From Algoriphagus aquimarinus (lineage in GTDB: Bacteria; Bacteroidota; Bacteroidia; Cytophagales; Cyclobacteriaceae), in contig NZ_VORW01000001.1 of assembly GCF_007997215.1 (NCBI RefSeq), positions 1 to 64,000 of the forward strand: 64,000 bases of DNA, in the 5' to 3' direction. This document shows positions 37,339 to 45,727 of this stretch, one piece after another. Made by a program: the position numbers and the translations under genes. Each line of letters starts with the position of its first letter. Position 1 is the stretch's first letter. A model generated the notes under the pieces. That model was not told the DNA's origin, ran no database searches, and was given only the letters and a program-made list of their open reading frames with translations.

Positions 37339-37833
37339 TTATGACTTTGACTTCACAAAAATAGCTACGATTGCAGACGTAAATATCCCCATCACAAGCG
37401 CACCGATTATCGATTGGAGCATATAGCTTTTCAAATTGAAATATTCTTCTGCCGCTTCCTGAGTCATATTCCCAGAACTTACTGCGTACTTTATGATATT
37501 AGGAAAGTACTCTGGAGTAATAAATTCCGTAGTAATATATTGTGTAAGCGGGCTAAGAATAGCCACAATAACAGAGATAATTAAACCCGTGATAAATCCT
37601 TGCTTATAACTCATCACACCGTGATAGAAATTCTTTCTTTTGTCAAGCAATGCAAAAATATAAATCGCAATGGAAGGAATGGCCACCAAGTTGGTCATCG
37701 TGGCATGATCTGCGATTTTCTCATCATGCCAGCCTAGGGACTTTTCTAAAACCATCCAAGCTAGCATCATAAATACAAAGATCAATGCCCATTTGATTTC
37801 AATCTTAATAGTTTTCATAGTTTCTTGGGACAT
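37339..37833 (-). CDS. DUF4199 family membrane protein
   Basis: The 164-residue protein has four hydrophobic segments: IKWALIFVFMMLAWMVLEK, LVAIPSIAIYIFALLDKR, FITGLIISVIVAILSPL and IIGALVMGIFTSAIVAIFV. RKNFYHGVMSYKQGF and the acidic AAEEYFN stretch are characteristic of DUF4199 proteins of Bacteroidota. The function is unknown. It lies upstream of the acyltransferase on the same strand, with about 60-90 bp between. Confidence 0.82.
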   Translation of the reverse strand: MSQETMKTIKIEIKWALIFVFMMLAWMVLEKSLGWHDEKIADHATMTNLVAIPSIAIYIFALLDKRKNFYHGVMSYKQGFITGLIISVIVAILSPLTQYITTEFITPEYFPNIIKYAVSSGNMTQEAAEEYFNLKSYMLQSIIGALVMGIFTSAIVAIFVKSKS

Positions 37834-37966
37834 GAATACAAAATTCTAAGGTACAAAATACATAATTTCTTAAAATCAACGTCATTTTCAATTGATTGCT
37901 ACACCTAGGCCCTCAAGCCCTTGTCCATGAGAGAAAGGGTATTATTTTTACAGCATCAAAGACCGG

Positions 37967-38941
37967 ATGAAACCAGACCTTAAAAAAATACAAGTCCCCA
38001 TAGAAAACGAAATGGTTCAATTTGAACTGAAATTTCGAGACTCTATGAAAAGTAAGGTCAAACTCCTCGACCACATTACTAATTACATTGTCAAGCGCAA
38101 AGGCAAGCAGATGCGCCCCATGTTTGTCTTCTTGACGGCAGGTGTTTGCGGCAGTATCAATGACTCAACACATAGAGGTGCTGCGCTTATAGAATTGTTG
38201 CACACAGCTACGCTTGTGCATGACGATGTAGTCGATGATGCTAACTACCGACGTGGGTTTTTCTCGATAAATGCACTTTGGAAAAATAAAATCGCGGTGC
38301 TCGTAGGAGATTATCTTCTCTCCCGAGGCTTGCTTTTAAGTGTGGATAACGGCGACTTTAAACTTCTGAAAATCGTCTCTAATGCTGTAAAAGAGATGTC
38401 TGAGGGCGAACTGCTCCAAATCGCCAAAGCAAGAAAACTCGACATCACGGAAGAAGTTTATTACGATATCATTCGACAAAAAACTGCCAGTTTATTAGCT
38501 TCCTGCTGTGCTGTAGGTGCATCTAGTACCGAAAGCAGTGAAGAAATAATTTCAAAAATGAGAGAATTTGGAGAGAAAGTAGGTATGGCTTTCCAGATCA
38601 AAGACGATCTTTTTGATTATGGCGAAGATGAAATCGGCAAACCTGTTGGCATTGACATCAAAGAGAAGAAGATGACACTTCCTCTTATTTTTGCTTTGCA
38701 AAAAGCTGATTGGCTAGAGAAAAAGAAAATTATTCACTTGATCCGTAATCGAAGCGAAGATAAAAAAGCTGTAAATCAAGTGATCAGCTTTGTGAAGAAA
38801 AGTGGGGGACTCGAATATGCTAAAACTATCATGGACAGATATTACATGGAAGCGCTAGATATCCTAAAAACTTTCCCTGAATCAGACTACAAAACTTCCC
38901 TGGAAGGATTGGTGAGCTATACGATTGAAAGGAAGAAGTAG
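37967..38941 (+). CDS. polyprenyl (trans-isoprenyl) diphosphate synthase
   Basis: The 324-residue protein carries both Asp-rich motifs: LLHTATLVHDDVVDDANYRRG (FARM, near 80-100) and MAFQIKDDLFDYGEDEIGKPVG (SARM, near 207-228). KGKQMRPMFVFL provides the substrate-binding Arg. Such enzymes condense isopentenyl diphosphate onto allylic diphosphates. The residues before the first motif look like those of long-chain (octaprenyl-type) synthases that make quinone side chains, but product length cannot be fixed. It is monocistronic. Confidence 0.93.
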   Translation: MKPDLKKIQVPIENEMVQFELKFRDSMKSKVKLLDHITNYIVKRKGKQMRPMFVFLTAGVCGSINDSTHRGAALIELLHTATLVHDDVVDDANYRRGFFSINALWKNKIAVLVGDYLLSRGLLLSVDNGDFKLLKIVSNAVKEMSEGELLQIAKARKLDITEEVYYDIIRQKTASLLASCCAVGASSTESSEEIISKMREFGEKVGMAFQIKDDLFDYGEDEIGKPVGIDIKEKKMTLPLIFALQKADWLEKKKIIHLIRNRSEDKKAVNQVISFVKKSGGLEYAKTIMDRYYMEALDILKTFPESDYKTSLEGLVSYTIERKK

Positions 38942-39250
38942 GATTTTTTCGTTATTTATGTGCAGATAGGTCCGTGATTAAAATCGCCTTGACATACGGG
39001 CCGGAAGACCGGTGACCGGTGACGGAAGTACCGGAATTGCTAGTGTTTATCAGCAAGTAAGCCGCTTTTACTCTTTCTCGATGAATATATGCAAAAGGTG
39101 AATCATTTATTCTCATTCCCAATCATCCAAAACATATCCTAGTTAACCTTAAGTTCAATACCCGTGATAGTATCAAATGACACTATCAACGTGGGGTTTT
39201 AATCGGTAAGACCGAGCTTATAAAAGACGAATGCTTTCTCTACCCAACTT
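38942..39250. other. gene-free gap between convergent genes
   Basis: No coding frame is supported in these 309 bp. It holds the CCGG-rich short repeat at 38998-39034, a hairpin GATAGT/ACTATC at 39166-39187, and a small TCGGT/ACCGA hairpin at 39203-39215. On the minus strand the latter precedes TTAAAA and might be a weak terminator for thrC. Confidence 0.45.
38998..39034. repeat. CCGG-rich tandem short repeat
   Basis: CCGG occurs four times, at 39001, 39009, 39016 and 39031, with AAGA or TGA spacers and a CGGAAGTA variant between. The unit period is 7-8 bp. It stands out against the AT-rich surroundings and is not coding. Confidence 0.7.
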
Positions 39251-40546
39251 TTAAAGAGACTTCAAATACCCTTTAAACTCCTCAAAGTCATTTCCCAAAG
39301 CCTCCACTTTTTTCTTGCCATCCATAAAAGCCGCTAATCTCTCTGGCAAAGTCAAGGTCAAATCCAGCGCCTTCTCTACAGTTTCTCTGAATTTCCCGGG
39401 ATGTGCAGTCTCCAAAAACACTCCTTGATAGTCAGGATTCTTGGCCATAAAATCTTTCAATCCCAAATACCCAACTGCTCCATGTGGATCGAGCGTATAG
39501 CCTTTCTCCTTCACGGACTGCATCGCTTTCACCGTTTCTTCGTCTGAATAATAACAGCCGGAAACCTGAGATTTCAACTCTTGGTCATCATTATCATACA
39601 GCGCCAAAAGTCTCGGGAAATTACTTGGGTTCCCCACGTCCATGCTATTGCTTACAGTAGCAATTGAAGGCTTGGCAGCAAACAATCCACCTTGCAGGTA
39701 ATCAGGCACGATCTTGTTGACATTCGTCGCAGCTACAAAATGAGCTATTGGTAAGCCCATTTTTTGAGCTAAAATACCTGCCGCTATGTTTCCAAAATTC
39801 CCCGATGGAACCGAAAAAACTACTTTTTTATTGCTCTTTGGAAGTCTTGAAAAAGCATAGAAATAATACAGACACTGAGGCATCCAACGTGCCACATTGA
39901 TGGAATTAGCTGAGGTAAGCAATAGCTTCTTATTCAACTCAACATCCAAAAATGCTTCTTTCACCATACGCTGGCAATCGTCAAAAACACCATCAACTTC
40001 AAGTGAAGTGATATTTTGACCCAAGGTCGTGAACTGCTTTTCCTGTAGTTCACTTACTTTGCCCTTAGGGAAAAGTATAATCACTTCCACACCATCTACT
40101 CCCAGAAATCCATTTGCTACAGCACTTCCGGTGTCACCCGAAGTCGCTACAAGCACACGAACTTTACGATCGGATTTCTCCATCAGCATACTCATCAATT
40201 TGGAACAGAATCGTGCTCCAAAATCTTTGAATGCCAACGTCGGCCCATGAAAAAGCTCCAAGCTGTAGACATCTTCCTCCACTTTCACTAGTGGGGCGTC
40301 AAAAGTCAGCGTATGATCTACCAATTCCTTGATTTGCTCTTGACTCAGGGCAGTGGAAAATAGGGCTCCAATTACTTCATATCCTATTTCCTGAAAAGTC
40401 ATTTCTGGAAACTTATCCAAAAGCTCCTTAGATAAAACAGGAATTTCAGACGGCATATAAAGCCCTTGATCTGGTGCCAATCCTTTGATTACTGCCTCGG
40501 CAAGATCTACCTGATGGCCAGGATTATTTGTGCTATAAAACTTCAT
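39251..40546 (-). CDS. thrC: threonine synthase
   Basis: Starting at the ATG at 40546 the product is 431 residues: MKFYSTNNPGHQVDLAEAVI. An earlier in-frame start at 40651 lies inside thrB and adds a non-homologous tail. LFHGPTLAFKDFGARF contains the PLP lysine, and ATSGDTGSAVANGF and FSVPSGNFGNIAAGILA bind the cofactor phosphate. It converts O-phosphohomoserine to threonine. It follows thrB by four bases in a thrA-thrB-thrC operon. Confidence 0.96.
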   Translation of the reverse strand: MKFYSTNNPGHQVDLAEAVIKGLAPDQGLYMPSEIPVLSKELLDKFPEMTFQEIGYEVIGALFSTALSQEQIKELVDHTLTFDAPLVKVEEDVYSLELFHGPTLAFKDFGARFCSKLMSMLMEKSDRKVRVLVATSGDTGSAVANGFLGVDGVEVIILFPKGKVSELQEKQFTTLGQNITSLEVDGVFDDCQRMVKEAFLDVELNKKLLLTSANSINVARWMPQCLYYFYAFSRLPKSNKKVVFSVPSGNFGNIAAGILAQKMGLPIAHFVAATNVNKIVPDYLQGGLFAAKPSIATVSNSMDVGNPSNFPRLLALYDNDDQELKSQVSGCYYSDEETVKAMQSVKEKGYTLDPHGAVGYLGLKDFMAKNPDYQGVFLETAHPGKFRETVEKALDLTLTLPERLAAFMDGKKKVEALGNDFEEFKGYLKSL

Positions 40547-40550
40547 AATC

Positions 40551-41489
40551 TTATTTGTCTTCGATGACGTAAGCGCCTCGTGTATTGATTTCAGAGAAAT
40601 ACACATCCACACCCAGACCAATTTTTGAAAACATTTCTTTGCCTGCTTCACCTACAGCTTCAGCAATTTCTTTCCCTCGAGAAAGCGCGAATAGCGTGGG
40701 ACCTGAGCCAGAAATTCCCATTCCTAATGCACCCGCGACCTTTAAGGCTTCTCTTACTTCGTAAAAACCCGGAAGCAATACCGCTCGATAAGGTTCTGCA
40801 ATCACATCCCGAAGTGATCTTGAAATCAATTCAAAATCACTTTCATATAAACCTGCAATCAATCCTGCAACATTTCCAGATTGGATCGTCGCATGCTTCA
40901 TAGGTATCTGATCTCTAAGCACCGATCTAGAGTCCGCAGTTTTCAACTCGAAATGTGGGTGTAATAAGGTACAATACAAGCCTTCTGGTACGGGCAGTTT
41001 GATCACATCCAAAGGATGATAATCTCGAATCAACACAAAGCCTCCTAGTAAACTTGGCGCTACATTATCAGCATGCCCAGCTCCACAAGCCACCTTTTCT
41101 GCAGCTATCGCAAAAGGCAAAAGATCTTTTTTCTCGAAAGGATCACCCAAAAGCCTGTTAGCAGCAGCTAATGCCGCAATGGCACTTGCTGCACTAGATC
41201 CCATTCCCGAGCCCAAAGGCAAACCTTTGGTTAGGTAAATGTTCATTCCAACTTTAGAATCCAATTCATCCAACATGGCTTGAATGGCCACTGCGCAGGT
41301 GTTTTTCTCAGCTTCTAGAGGAAGCTTCCCACCGTCTCCTTCTATAGAAACGACCACTAATCCCGGCTCATCTTTCAGAACCAGCTCTACAGTATCACCC
41401 ATGGCATCAATCGCGAAGCCAAGGATATCAAATCCACAGGACACATTCGCGACAGTTGCAGGAGCATAAGCTTTGACGGAGCGCAACAT
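40551..41489 (-). CDS. thrB: homoserine kinase
   Basis: The 312-residue GHMP kinase opens VKAYAPATVANVSCGFDILGFAI. It has the ATP-binding PLGSGMGSSAASAIAALAAAN block (about 91-111), CGAGHADNVAPSLLGGF, and the C-terminal GISGSGPTLFAL loop. It phosphorylates homoserine for ThrC. The start ATG shares a base with the thrA stop (TAATG), so the two are translationally coupled. Confidence 0.96.
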   Translation of the reverse strand: MLRSVKAYAPATVANVSCGFDILGFAIDAMGDTVELVLKDEPGLVVVSIEGDGGKLPLEAEKNTCAVAIQAMLDELDSKVGMNIYLTKGLPLGSGMGSSAASAIAALAAANRLLGDPFEKKDLLPFAIAAEKVACGAGHADNVAPSLLGGFVLIRDYHPLDVIKLPVPEGLYCTLLHPHFELKTADSRSVLRDQIPMKHATIQSGNVAGLIAGLYESDFELISRSLRDVIAEPYRAVLLPGFYEVREALKVAGALGMGISGSGPTLFALSRGKEIAEAVGEAGKEMFSKIGLGVDVYFSEINTRGAYVIEDK

Positions 41490-43939
41490 TATTCTCTAGT
41501 GTAGTTACCTATACGAATCACATCTGCAAATACACCTGCTGCAGTTACATCTGCACCAGCACCTGGACCTCTGATGATCATAGGTCTATCTCGATATCTA
41601 TCAGTGGTCAAGAGAATCATATTATCGCTTCCTCCCAATCCACTGAATGGATGTGAAATTGGAAGCGAATTCAAGCCAACTTTCGCTTTACCATTCTCCA
41701 AAGTCGCCATGAAGCGTAATTTCTCTCCTTTCGCTTCAGCAGTTTTCAGCATTTCAGCAAAGTCTATATCGTGTGTTCTCAGCACTTCAAAAAATTCTGG
41801 AACTGAAGCTAAATTCTGACAATCCTCAGGAACCATGCTTTGGATCTCGATAGAATCAAATTCCAAATCTTGCTCAGCCTCACGACCCAAAATCAGAATC
41901 TTTCTCGCCACATCCATGCCACTCAAATCATCTCTAGGATCTGGCTCAGTGAAACCAAGTTCCTTCGCTTTTTTCACCACTTCAGAGAAAGGATCTCCTT
42001 TTTCTAATTCGGAGAAAATATAATTCATGGAGCCAGAAAGCACCGCTTCAATGCGAATCACTTTATCTCCACTTAGCATCAAATCCTGTAAGGTATTGAT
42101 CACAGGAAGGCCAGCCGCCACATTGGTTTCGTAAAGGAATTTCACGCCACGTTTTTTCGCCAACTTCTTCAATGCTCTATATTGCTCCATAGAGCCTGAA
42201 TTGGCTTTTTTATTAGGAGTCACAATCGCAACCTTCGCTTCAAGAATTTTGGTGTACAATTCTGCCACATCCTGACTTGCGGTACAATCCACAAATACAG
42301 AGTTGGAGAAATTCATCTCTTCCATAGTCTTGATGAATTTGCTGAGGTCAGTTTTGGTGTCCGACTCGCTCAATTCATATGGATTGGAAAGGTCAAAGCC
42401 ATCTTCATGGAAAGCCATGTATCGACTATTCGCCATTCCATGAATCTGGATGTCCAGCTCATTTTCTCCTCGCAATTTCTGCTGCTGATTGGTAATCATT
42501 TTAATCAAAGCCTGCCCAATCAAACCAACTCCTACTAAGAATACGTGGAGCACTTTATTTTCTGAAAGGAAAAAGGCCTCGTGAAGCGCATTCAGAGCTT
42601 TCTGCAGATCTGGCTGAGGAATAACCGCTGAAATATTTAATTCCGAGCTTCCTTGCGCAATAGCACCTACGTTAATGTTATTTCTTCCCAATGCACGGAA
42701 CATTCGTCCTGAAGCTCCTGGGTTATGCTTCATGTTTTCACCTACTACAGCTACAGTAGCCAAGTCATGCAACAAGATTACTTCGTCCATTTCACCAGAC
42801 TTGATTTCGTAGAAAAACTCCTTTTCCACTGCCTCCTTCGCCAGATAAGACTCATGAGTTTTGATCGCCAAACAAAGGCTGTGCTCTGAAGAAGCCTGAG
42901 AAATCAATAGAATATTAACTCTTGCTTCTGCCAATGCTTTGAATACACGACTTGTACCTACTACAGAATCCAGCATTCCTGCTCCTTGCACGGTGACAAT
43001 CGAAACATTTTGAATAGAGCTAATTCCTTTTATCAATGCTCCAGGGCTTACTTCTCCATTGATTAGGGTGCCTGGATTTTCTGGTTCAAAGGTGTTTTTG
43101 ATATAAATCGGGATGCTTTTGCGCATCGCAGGCTGCATGGTCGCCGGGAAGATTACTTTTGCCCCAAAATGCGAAAGCTCCATCGCCTCATTGTAGCTCA
43201 ACTGAGGTATTGTAAATGCTGTATACACCAATTTTGGATCTGAAGTCAACACTCCGGAAACATCAGTCCAGATTTCAAGATTTTCTGCGTCTAAAGCTGC
43301 GGCAAAAATAGCAGCAGTATAATCTGATCCAGATCTTCCAAGCGTAGTAGTCTCTCCTTTGGCAGTAGAAGCAATGAATCCTGTGATCACTTTGATCCCA
43401 TCATGCTTCGCAAAGTAATTTTTGATAGCTGTATTAGTAACTTCGAAATCAACTTTGGCCTGACCAAATCGATCATTAGTACAAATCACCTCACGGGCAT
43501 CGAGGAACTGGGTTTTGAATCCATGTCCCTGCATAGACTCAGCAAGAATAAATGCTGCAAGTCTCTCTCCAAAACTTGCCACATAATCAAGTGTACGAGG
43601 AGAGTTTTCCTTGATAAGGTAGATACCATGAAAAAGATCTTCAAGTTCTTTAAATCGCACTTTCACGAAAGTCATCACGGTGGACTGGCTCTGCACTGAA
43701 ATAAGTTGGCGTACAATGGTCAAATGCTTCTCTTCCAGAGTTTGAAGCACTTCTCGGTACGCTTCATCACCTTCTCTTGCTAGCTGAGCAATCTTCAATA
43801 AGCTCTCCGTTACCCCACCAAAAGCAGAAAAAACAATGGCTACTTCATGCTCTTTGAGTTTGTCCTTAATGATGGAGAAAACTCGCTGTATATTTTCTGG
43901 GTTCGCTACGGATGAGCCACCGAACTTGATGATTTTCAT
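41489..43939 (-). CDS. thrA: bifunctional aspartate kinase / homoserine dehydrogenase
   Basis: The 816-residue protein has the kinase at the N-terminus (KFGGSSVANPENI, then GETTTLGRSGSDYTAAIFAAAL near 215-235) and two ACT-like repeats (about 310-455, with VTVQGAGMLDSVVGTSRVF and VVGENMKHNPGASGRMF). The homoserine dehydrogenase follows from about 465 (FLVGVGLIGQALIKMI, TPNKKANSGSM, YETNVAAGLPVI, LSGSMNYIFSEL, GFTEPDPRDDLSGMDVARKILIL). ACT domains give feedback by threonine. It heads thrABC and is preceded by a Thr-rich leader peptide. Confidence 0.97.
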   Translation of the reverse strand: MKIIKFGGSSVANPENIQRVFSIIKDKLKEHEVAIVFSAFGGVTESLLKIAQLAREGDEAYREVLQTLEEKHLTIVRQLISVQSQSTVMTFVKVRFKELEDLFHGIYLIKENSPRTLDYVASFGERLAAFILAESMQGHGFKTQFLDAREVICTNDRFGQAKVDFEVTNTAIKNYFAKHDGIKVITGFIASTAKGETTTLGRSGSDYTAAIFAAALDAENLEIWTDVSGVLTSDPKLVYTAFTIPQLSYNEAMELSHFGAKVIFPATMQPAMRKSIPIYIKNTFEPENPGTLINGEVSPGALIKGISSIQNVSIVTVQGAGMLDSVVGTSRVFKALAEARVNILLISQASSEHSLCLAIKTHESYLAKEAVEKEFFYEIKSGEMDEVILLHDLATVAVVGENMKHNPGASGRMFRALGRNNINVGAIAQGSSELNISAVIPQPDLQKALNALHEAFFLSENKVLHVFLVGVGLIGQALIKMITNQQQKLRGENELDIQIHGMANSRYMAFHEDGFDLSNPYELSESDTKTDLSKFIKTMEEMNFSNSVFVDCTASQDVAELYTKILEAKVAIVTPNKKANSGSMEQYRALKKLAKKRGVKFLYETNVAAGLPVINTLQDLMLSGDKVIRIEAVLSGSMNYIFSELEKGDPFSEVVKKAKELGFTEPDPRDDLSGMDVARKILILGREAEQDLEFDSIEIQSMVPEDCQNLASVPEFFEVLRTHDIDFAEMLKTAEAKGEKLRFMATLENGKAKVGLNSLPISHPFSGLGGSDNMILLTTDRYRDRPMIIRGPGAGADVTAAGVFADVIRIGNYTRE

Positions 43940-43994
43940 AAAATAAAACTTCTGAAATTAACTACTGGGAAATTAATATAGACCTATTAAAAGG

Positions 43995-44050
43995 CCACGG
44001 GGGCGGGTACTTTATAAATTGCGACGGGATCAACCCGTAATCGTGGTACC
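43995..44050 (-). promoter_or_regulatory. candidate thr attenuator hairpins
   Basis: On the minus strand the last Thr codons of the leader contain CCACG (44046-44042), which can pair with CGTGG (43999-43995), a position followed by CCTTTT. A competing hairpin, ACGGG/CCCGT around TTGAT, covers the leader stop codon (44024-44038). Mutually exclusive pairing that depends on the ribosome at Thr codons would be a classic attenuator. The T run is short, so this is inference. Confidence 0.45.
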
Positions 44051-44095
44051 AATCCATGTCGTCATAGAAAAAGTGGTGCAGGCTCTCGCTTCCAT
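44030..44095 (-). CDS. thr operon leader peptide
   Basis: Minus-strand ATG at 44095 opens a 21-codon frame ending in TGA at 44030-44032. Seven of the 21 residues are Thr and two are Ile, concentrated in the last eleven, MTTWIGTTITG, which could also be the whole peptide from an inner ATG at 44065. It lies about 90 bp before thrA, just where E. coli encodes ThrL, whose peptide is likewise Thr/Ile-rich. Thr codons of all four kinds are used (ACC, ACT, ACG, ACA). I infer control of thrABC by leader translation. No protein function of the peptide itself is expected. Confidence 0.72.
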   Translation of the reverse strand: MEARACTTFSMTTWIGTTITG

Positions 44096-44360
44096 AGCTG
44101 GAAGTAGATTTAGGTCTGAAGAGATTTTTACTGCAAATACCATAACTGGACAATTGACAGGACAATCTTACTGCCAAAATTTCTATTAGCCAAACAATCC
44201 ATTAGAGTTTTTTGAAAAAAACCGAAACTCTGTTAGAAATACCTCAACAATTTCACCAAAAACTGAGAATTGAGTAGAATCATTTCCCTTCTCCTCAAAA
44301 CACAAAATTGAATTTGGACACAAATCCCTTAAATTAGGTAAGCGCTAAAGCCTTAAACTA
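44096..44360. other. divergent regulatory gap between thr leader and META-domain gene
   Basis: This AT-rich stretch holds no convincing frame. It should contain the thr promoter (minus) and the promoter for the gene at 44361 (plus). I could not fix a -33/-7 pair with adequate spacing. Confidence 0.4.
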
Positions 44361-44783
44361 ATGAGAGCTGTAAAAACCTTATCGATCGGACTTCTGCTCC
44401 TGCTTTTTTCAAATTGTGGAAGCACCAAGTCTATAAATCCCCTGAATCTGTTGACGGGAAATAGCTGGGCACTTTCCTCACTTATGGGCAATGGACTCGA
44501 TATGAATCAATTCGTCGGTGGCATTCCTTCATTAAGTTTTCTGGAAGGAGGCAAACTCGCAGGATTTACCGGTTGCAATAATTTCTCGGGAAACTTCTCA
44601 CTGGAAGGCACAGGACTACAACTGGATCCTGGAGCAATTACCAAAAAAATATGTCCCGGCTCAGGAGAACAGGAATTCATGGCCACTTTAAACAAAGTCG
44701 GGGAACTGAAAGTAGGGAAAGACAAACTCACCCTACTCGATGGAGCCACCGAGTTGATGAGTTTTGTCCCAAAGAAAGACTAA
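44361..44783 (+). CDS. META-domain lipoprotein
   Basis: The 140-residue protein has a lipoprotein signal (LSIGLLLLLFSNCGSTKS; lipobox with Cys19). The mature domain carries the META/HslJ pattern: LTGNSWALSSLMG, PSLSFLEGGKLAGFTGCNNFSGNFSLEG, and ITKKICPGSGEQEFMATLNKV. HslJ in E. coli is linked to heat and novobiocin resistance; the domain's molecular role is unknown. It converges on the GreA-like gene with seven bases between stops. Confidence 0.88.
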   Translation: MRAVKTLSIGLLLLLFSNCGSTKSINPLNLLTGNSWALSSLMGNGLDMNQFVGGIPSLSFLEGGKLAGFTGCNNFSGNFSLEGTGLQLDPGAITKKICPGSGEQEFMATLNKVGELKVGKDKLTLLDGATELMSFVPKKD

Positions 44784-44790
44784 GTTTTAG

Positions 44791-45246
44791 TTATTGTAAT
44801 TCTGTAATCGTAATAGATTTTCCTCGGAAATCTAACTGATCATTTTTTTTATGGCCAACCAAAATCTCACCAAGTGGAGAATTTTTGCTTAACATAAATA
44901 GTTTTTGACCATCTACAGTTACTTGCCCCAAGCTGATTGAAATCAAATATTTATCTGATCCAACTTGAACCAAGCTACCTTCCTGAACAGTGGAGGAAGG
45001 TTCTTTGATGGCCTGAAATCTACACAGTTCATCGAATTCAAAATTCGCTTGCTTGAGCTGATTCTCCACAGTCATAAGATCACGGGACATAGTTTCTCTG
45101 CCAGTCTCGAACTTATCGCCTGCACTACTTTTAGTATCCTCCAAAATCCCATCATTGATCGCCTTTCGCTCGGTCTTCAACAGATTGATTTTCTCTTTCA
45201 CCTGCGCGATGGCAGTCTGGTATATTTTTTCTTTAAACGTATTCAT
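44791..45246 (-). CDS. GreA/GreB-like C-terminal domain protein
   Basis: The 151-residue protein has an N-terminal helical hairpin (about 1-75, with KEKINLLKTERKAINDG and MSRDLMTVENQLKQANFEFDEL). A FKBP-like domain follows with GSLVQVGSDKYLISISLG and SPLGEILVGHKKNDQLDFRGKSITI. The last block matches the GreA/B C-terminal pattern SPLGxALLGxxxGDxV. It may interact with RNA polymerase secondary-channel targets, but acidic tip residues of true Gre factors are not obvious. Homologues are, from memory, often mislabelled 3-oxoacyl-ACP synthase. It ends a three-gene minus-strand run. Confidence 0.7.
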   Translation of the reverse strand: MNTFKEKIYQTAIAQVKEKINLLKTERKAINDGILEDTKSSAGDKFETGRETMSRDLMTVENQLKQANFEFDELCRFQAIKEPSSTVQEGSLVQVGSDKYLISISLGQVTVDGQKLFMLSKNSPLGEILVGHKKNDQLDFRGKSITITELQ

Positions 45247-45252
45247 AAATTA

Positions 45253-45711
45253 TCAAAAGCAGCCGTCTTTTCGGCGAGTATCGATGAGGTAAACAATTTT
45301 CCAGCCTTCGGCCATTTTTACTAATTGAAAGGAATTCACGCCGCAATGGCTGAATTGGTCATTAAAATAGAACTCATAGGGCGTCCAGGCAGTAGCCATT
45401 GGCCCATCAATATTGATTTTGTAGTCGGTGATTCTCTCGTCAAGCTTCGCTTCTGTAGGCAGACTTCCTATTCCCTTGACGAAATCAGCAACGGAACCAG
45501 CTTTTACCACACCAGTCTCACCAATCGTTTCTATAGTTTGCATGATTGCATTCTCTGAGAAAACAGCAGCAATCTGATCTGCATTTTTAGCTCTCATTCC
45601 GTCAAAAAGAGATTCGATTACGGCTTTTACAGCATCTTCATCAGACTGAGAAAAAGCCGGGATTGCCAGCATCAAGGCCAAAAACGAGAGTAAAAGAGGT
45701 TTCATTTTCAT
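45253..45711 (-). CDS. secreted NTF2-like (SnoaL/DUF4440-type) protein
   Basis: The 152-residue protein has a signal peptide (KPLLLSFLALMLAIPAFSQ). The mature domain has the NTF2-like cone pattern: DEDAVKAVIESLFDGMRAKNADQIAAVFSENAIM-type helix and strand, then MATAWTPYEFYFNDQFSHCGVNSFQLVKMAEGWKIVYLIDTRR. The ligand is unknown. It is six bases upstream of the GreA-like gene and 16 downstream of an SDR gene, so they probably share a transcript. Confidence 0.85.
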   Translation of the reverse strand: MKMKPLLLSFLALMLAIPAFSQSDEDAVKAVIESLFDGMRAKNADQIAAVFSENAIMQTIETIGETGVVKAGSVADFVKGIGSLPTEAKLDERITDYKINIDGPMATAWTPYEFYFNDQFSHCGVNSFQLVKMAEGWKIVYLIDTRRKDGCF

Positions 45712-45727
45712 AAGGATAATTTATAAC

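Noticed and set aside
40547-40651. N-terminal extension of threonine synthase
   Set aside because: The added 35 residues lie inside thrB and match nothing; the ATG at 40546 gives the standard family start.
43962-44177. A 71-residue minus-strand frame covering the thr leader
   Set aside because: It has no family resemblance and is in another frame; the short Thr/Ile-rich frame explains the region better.
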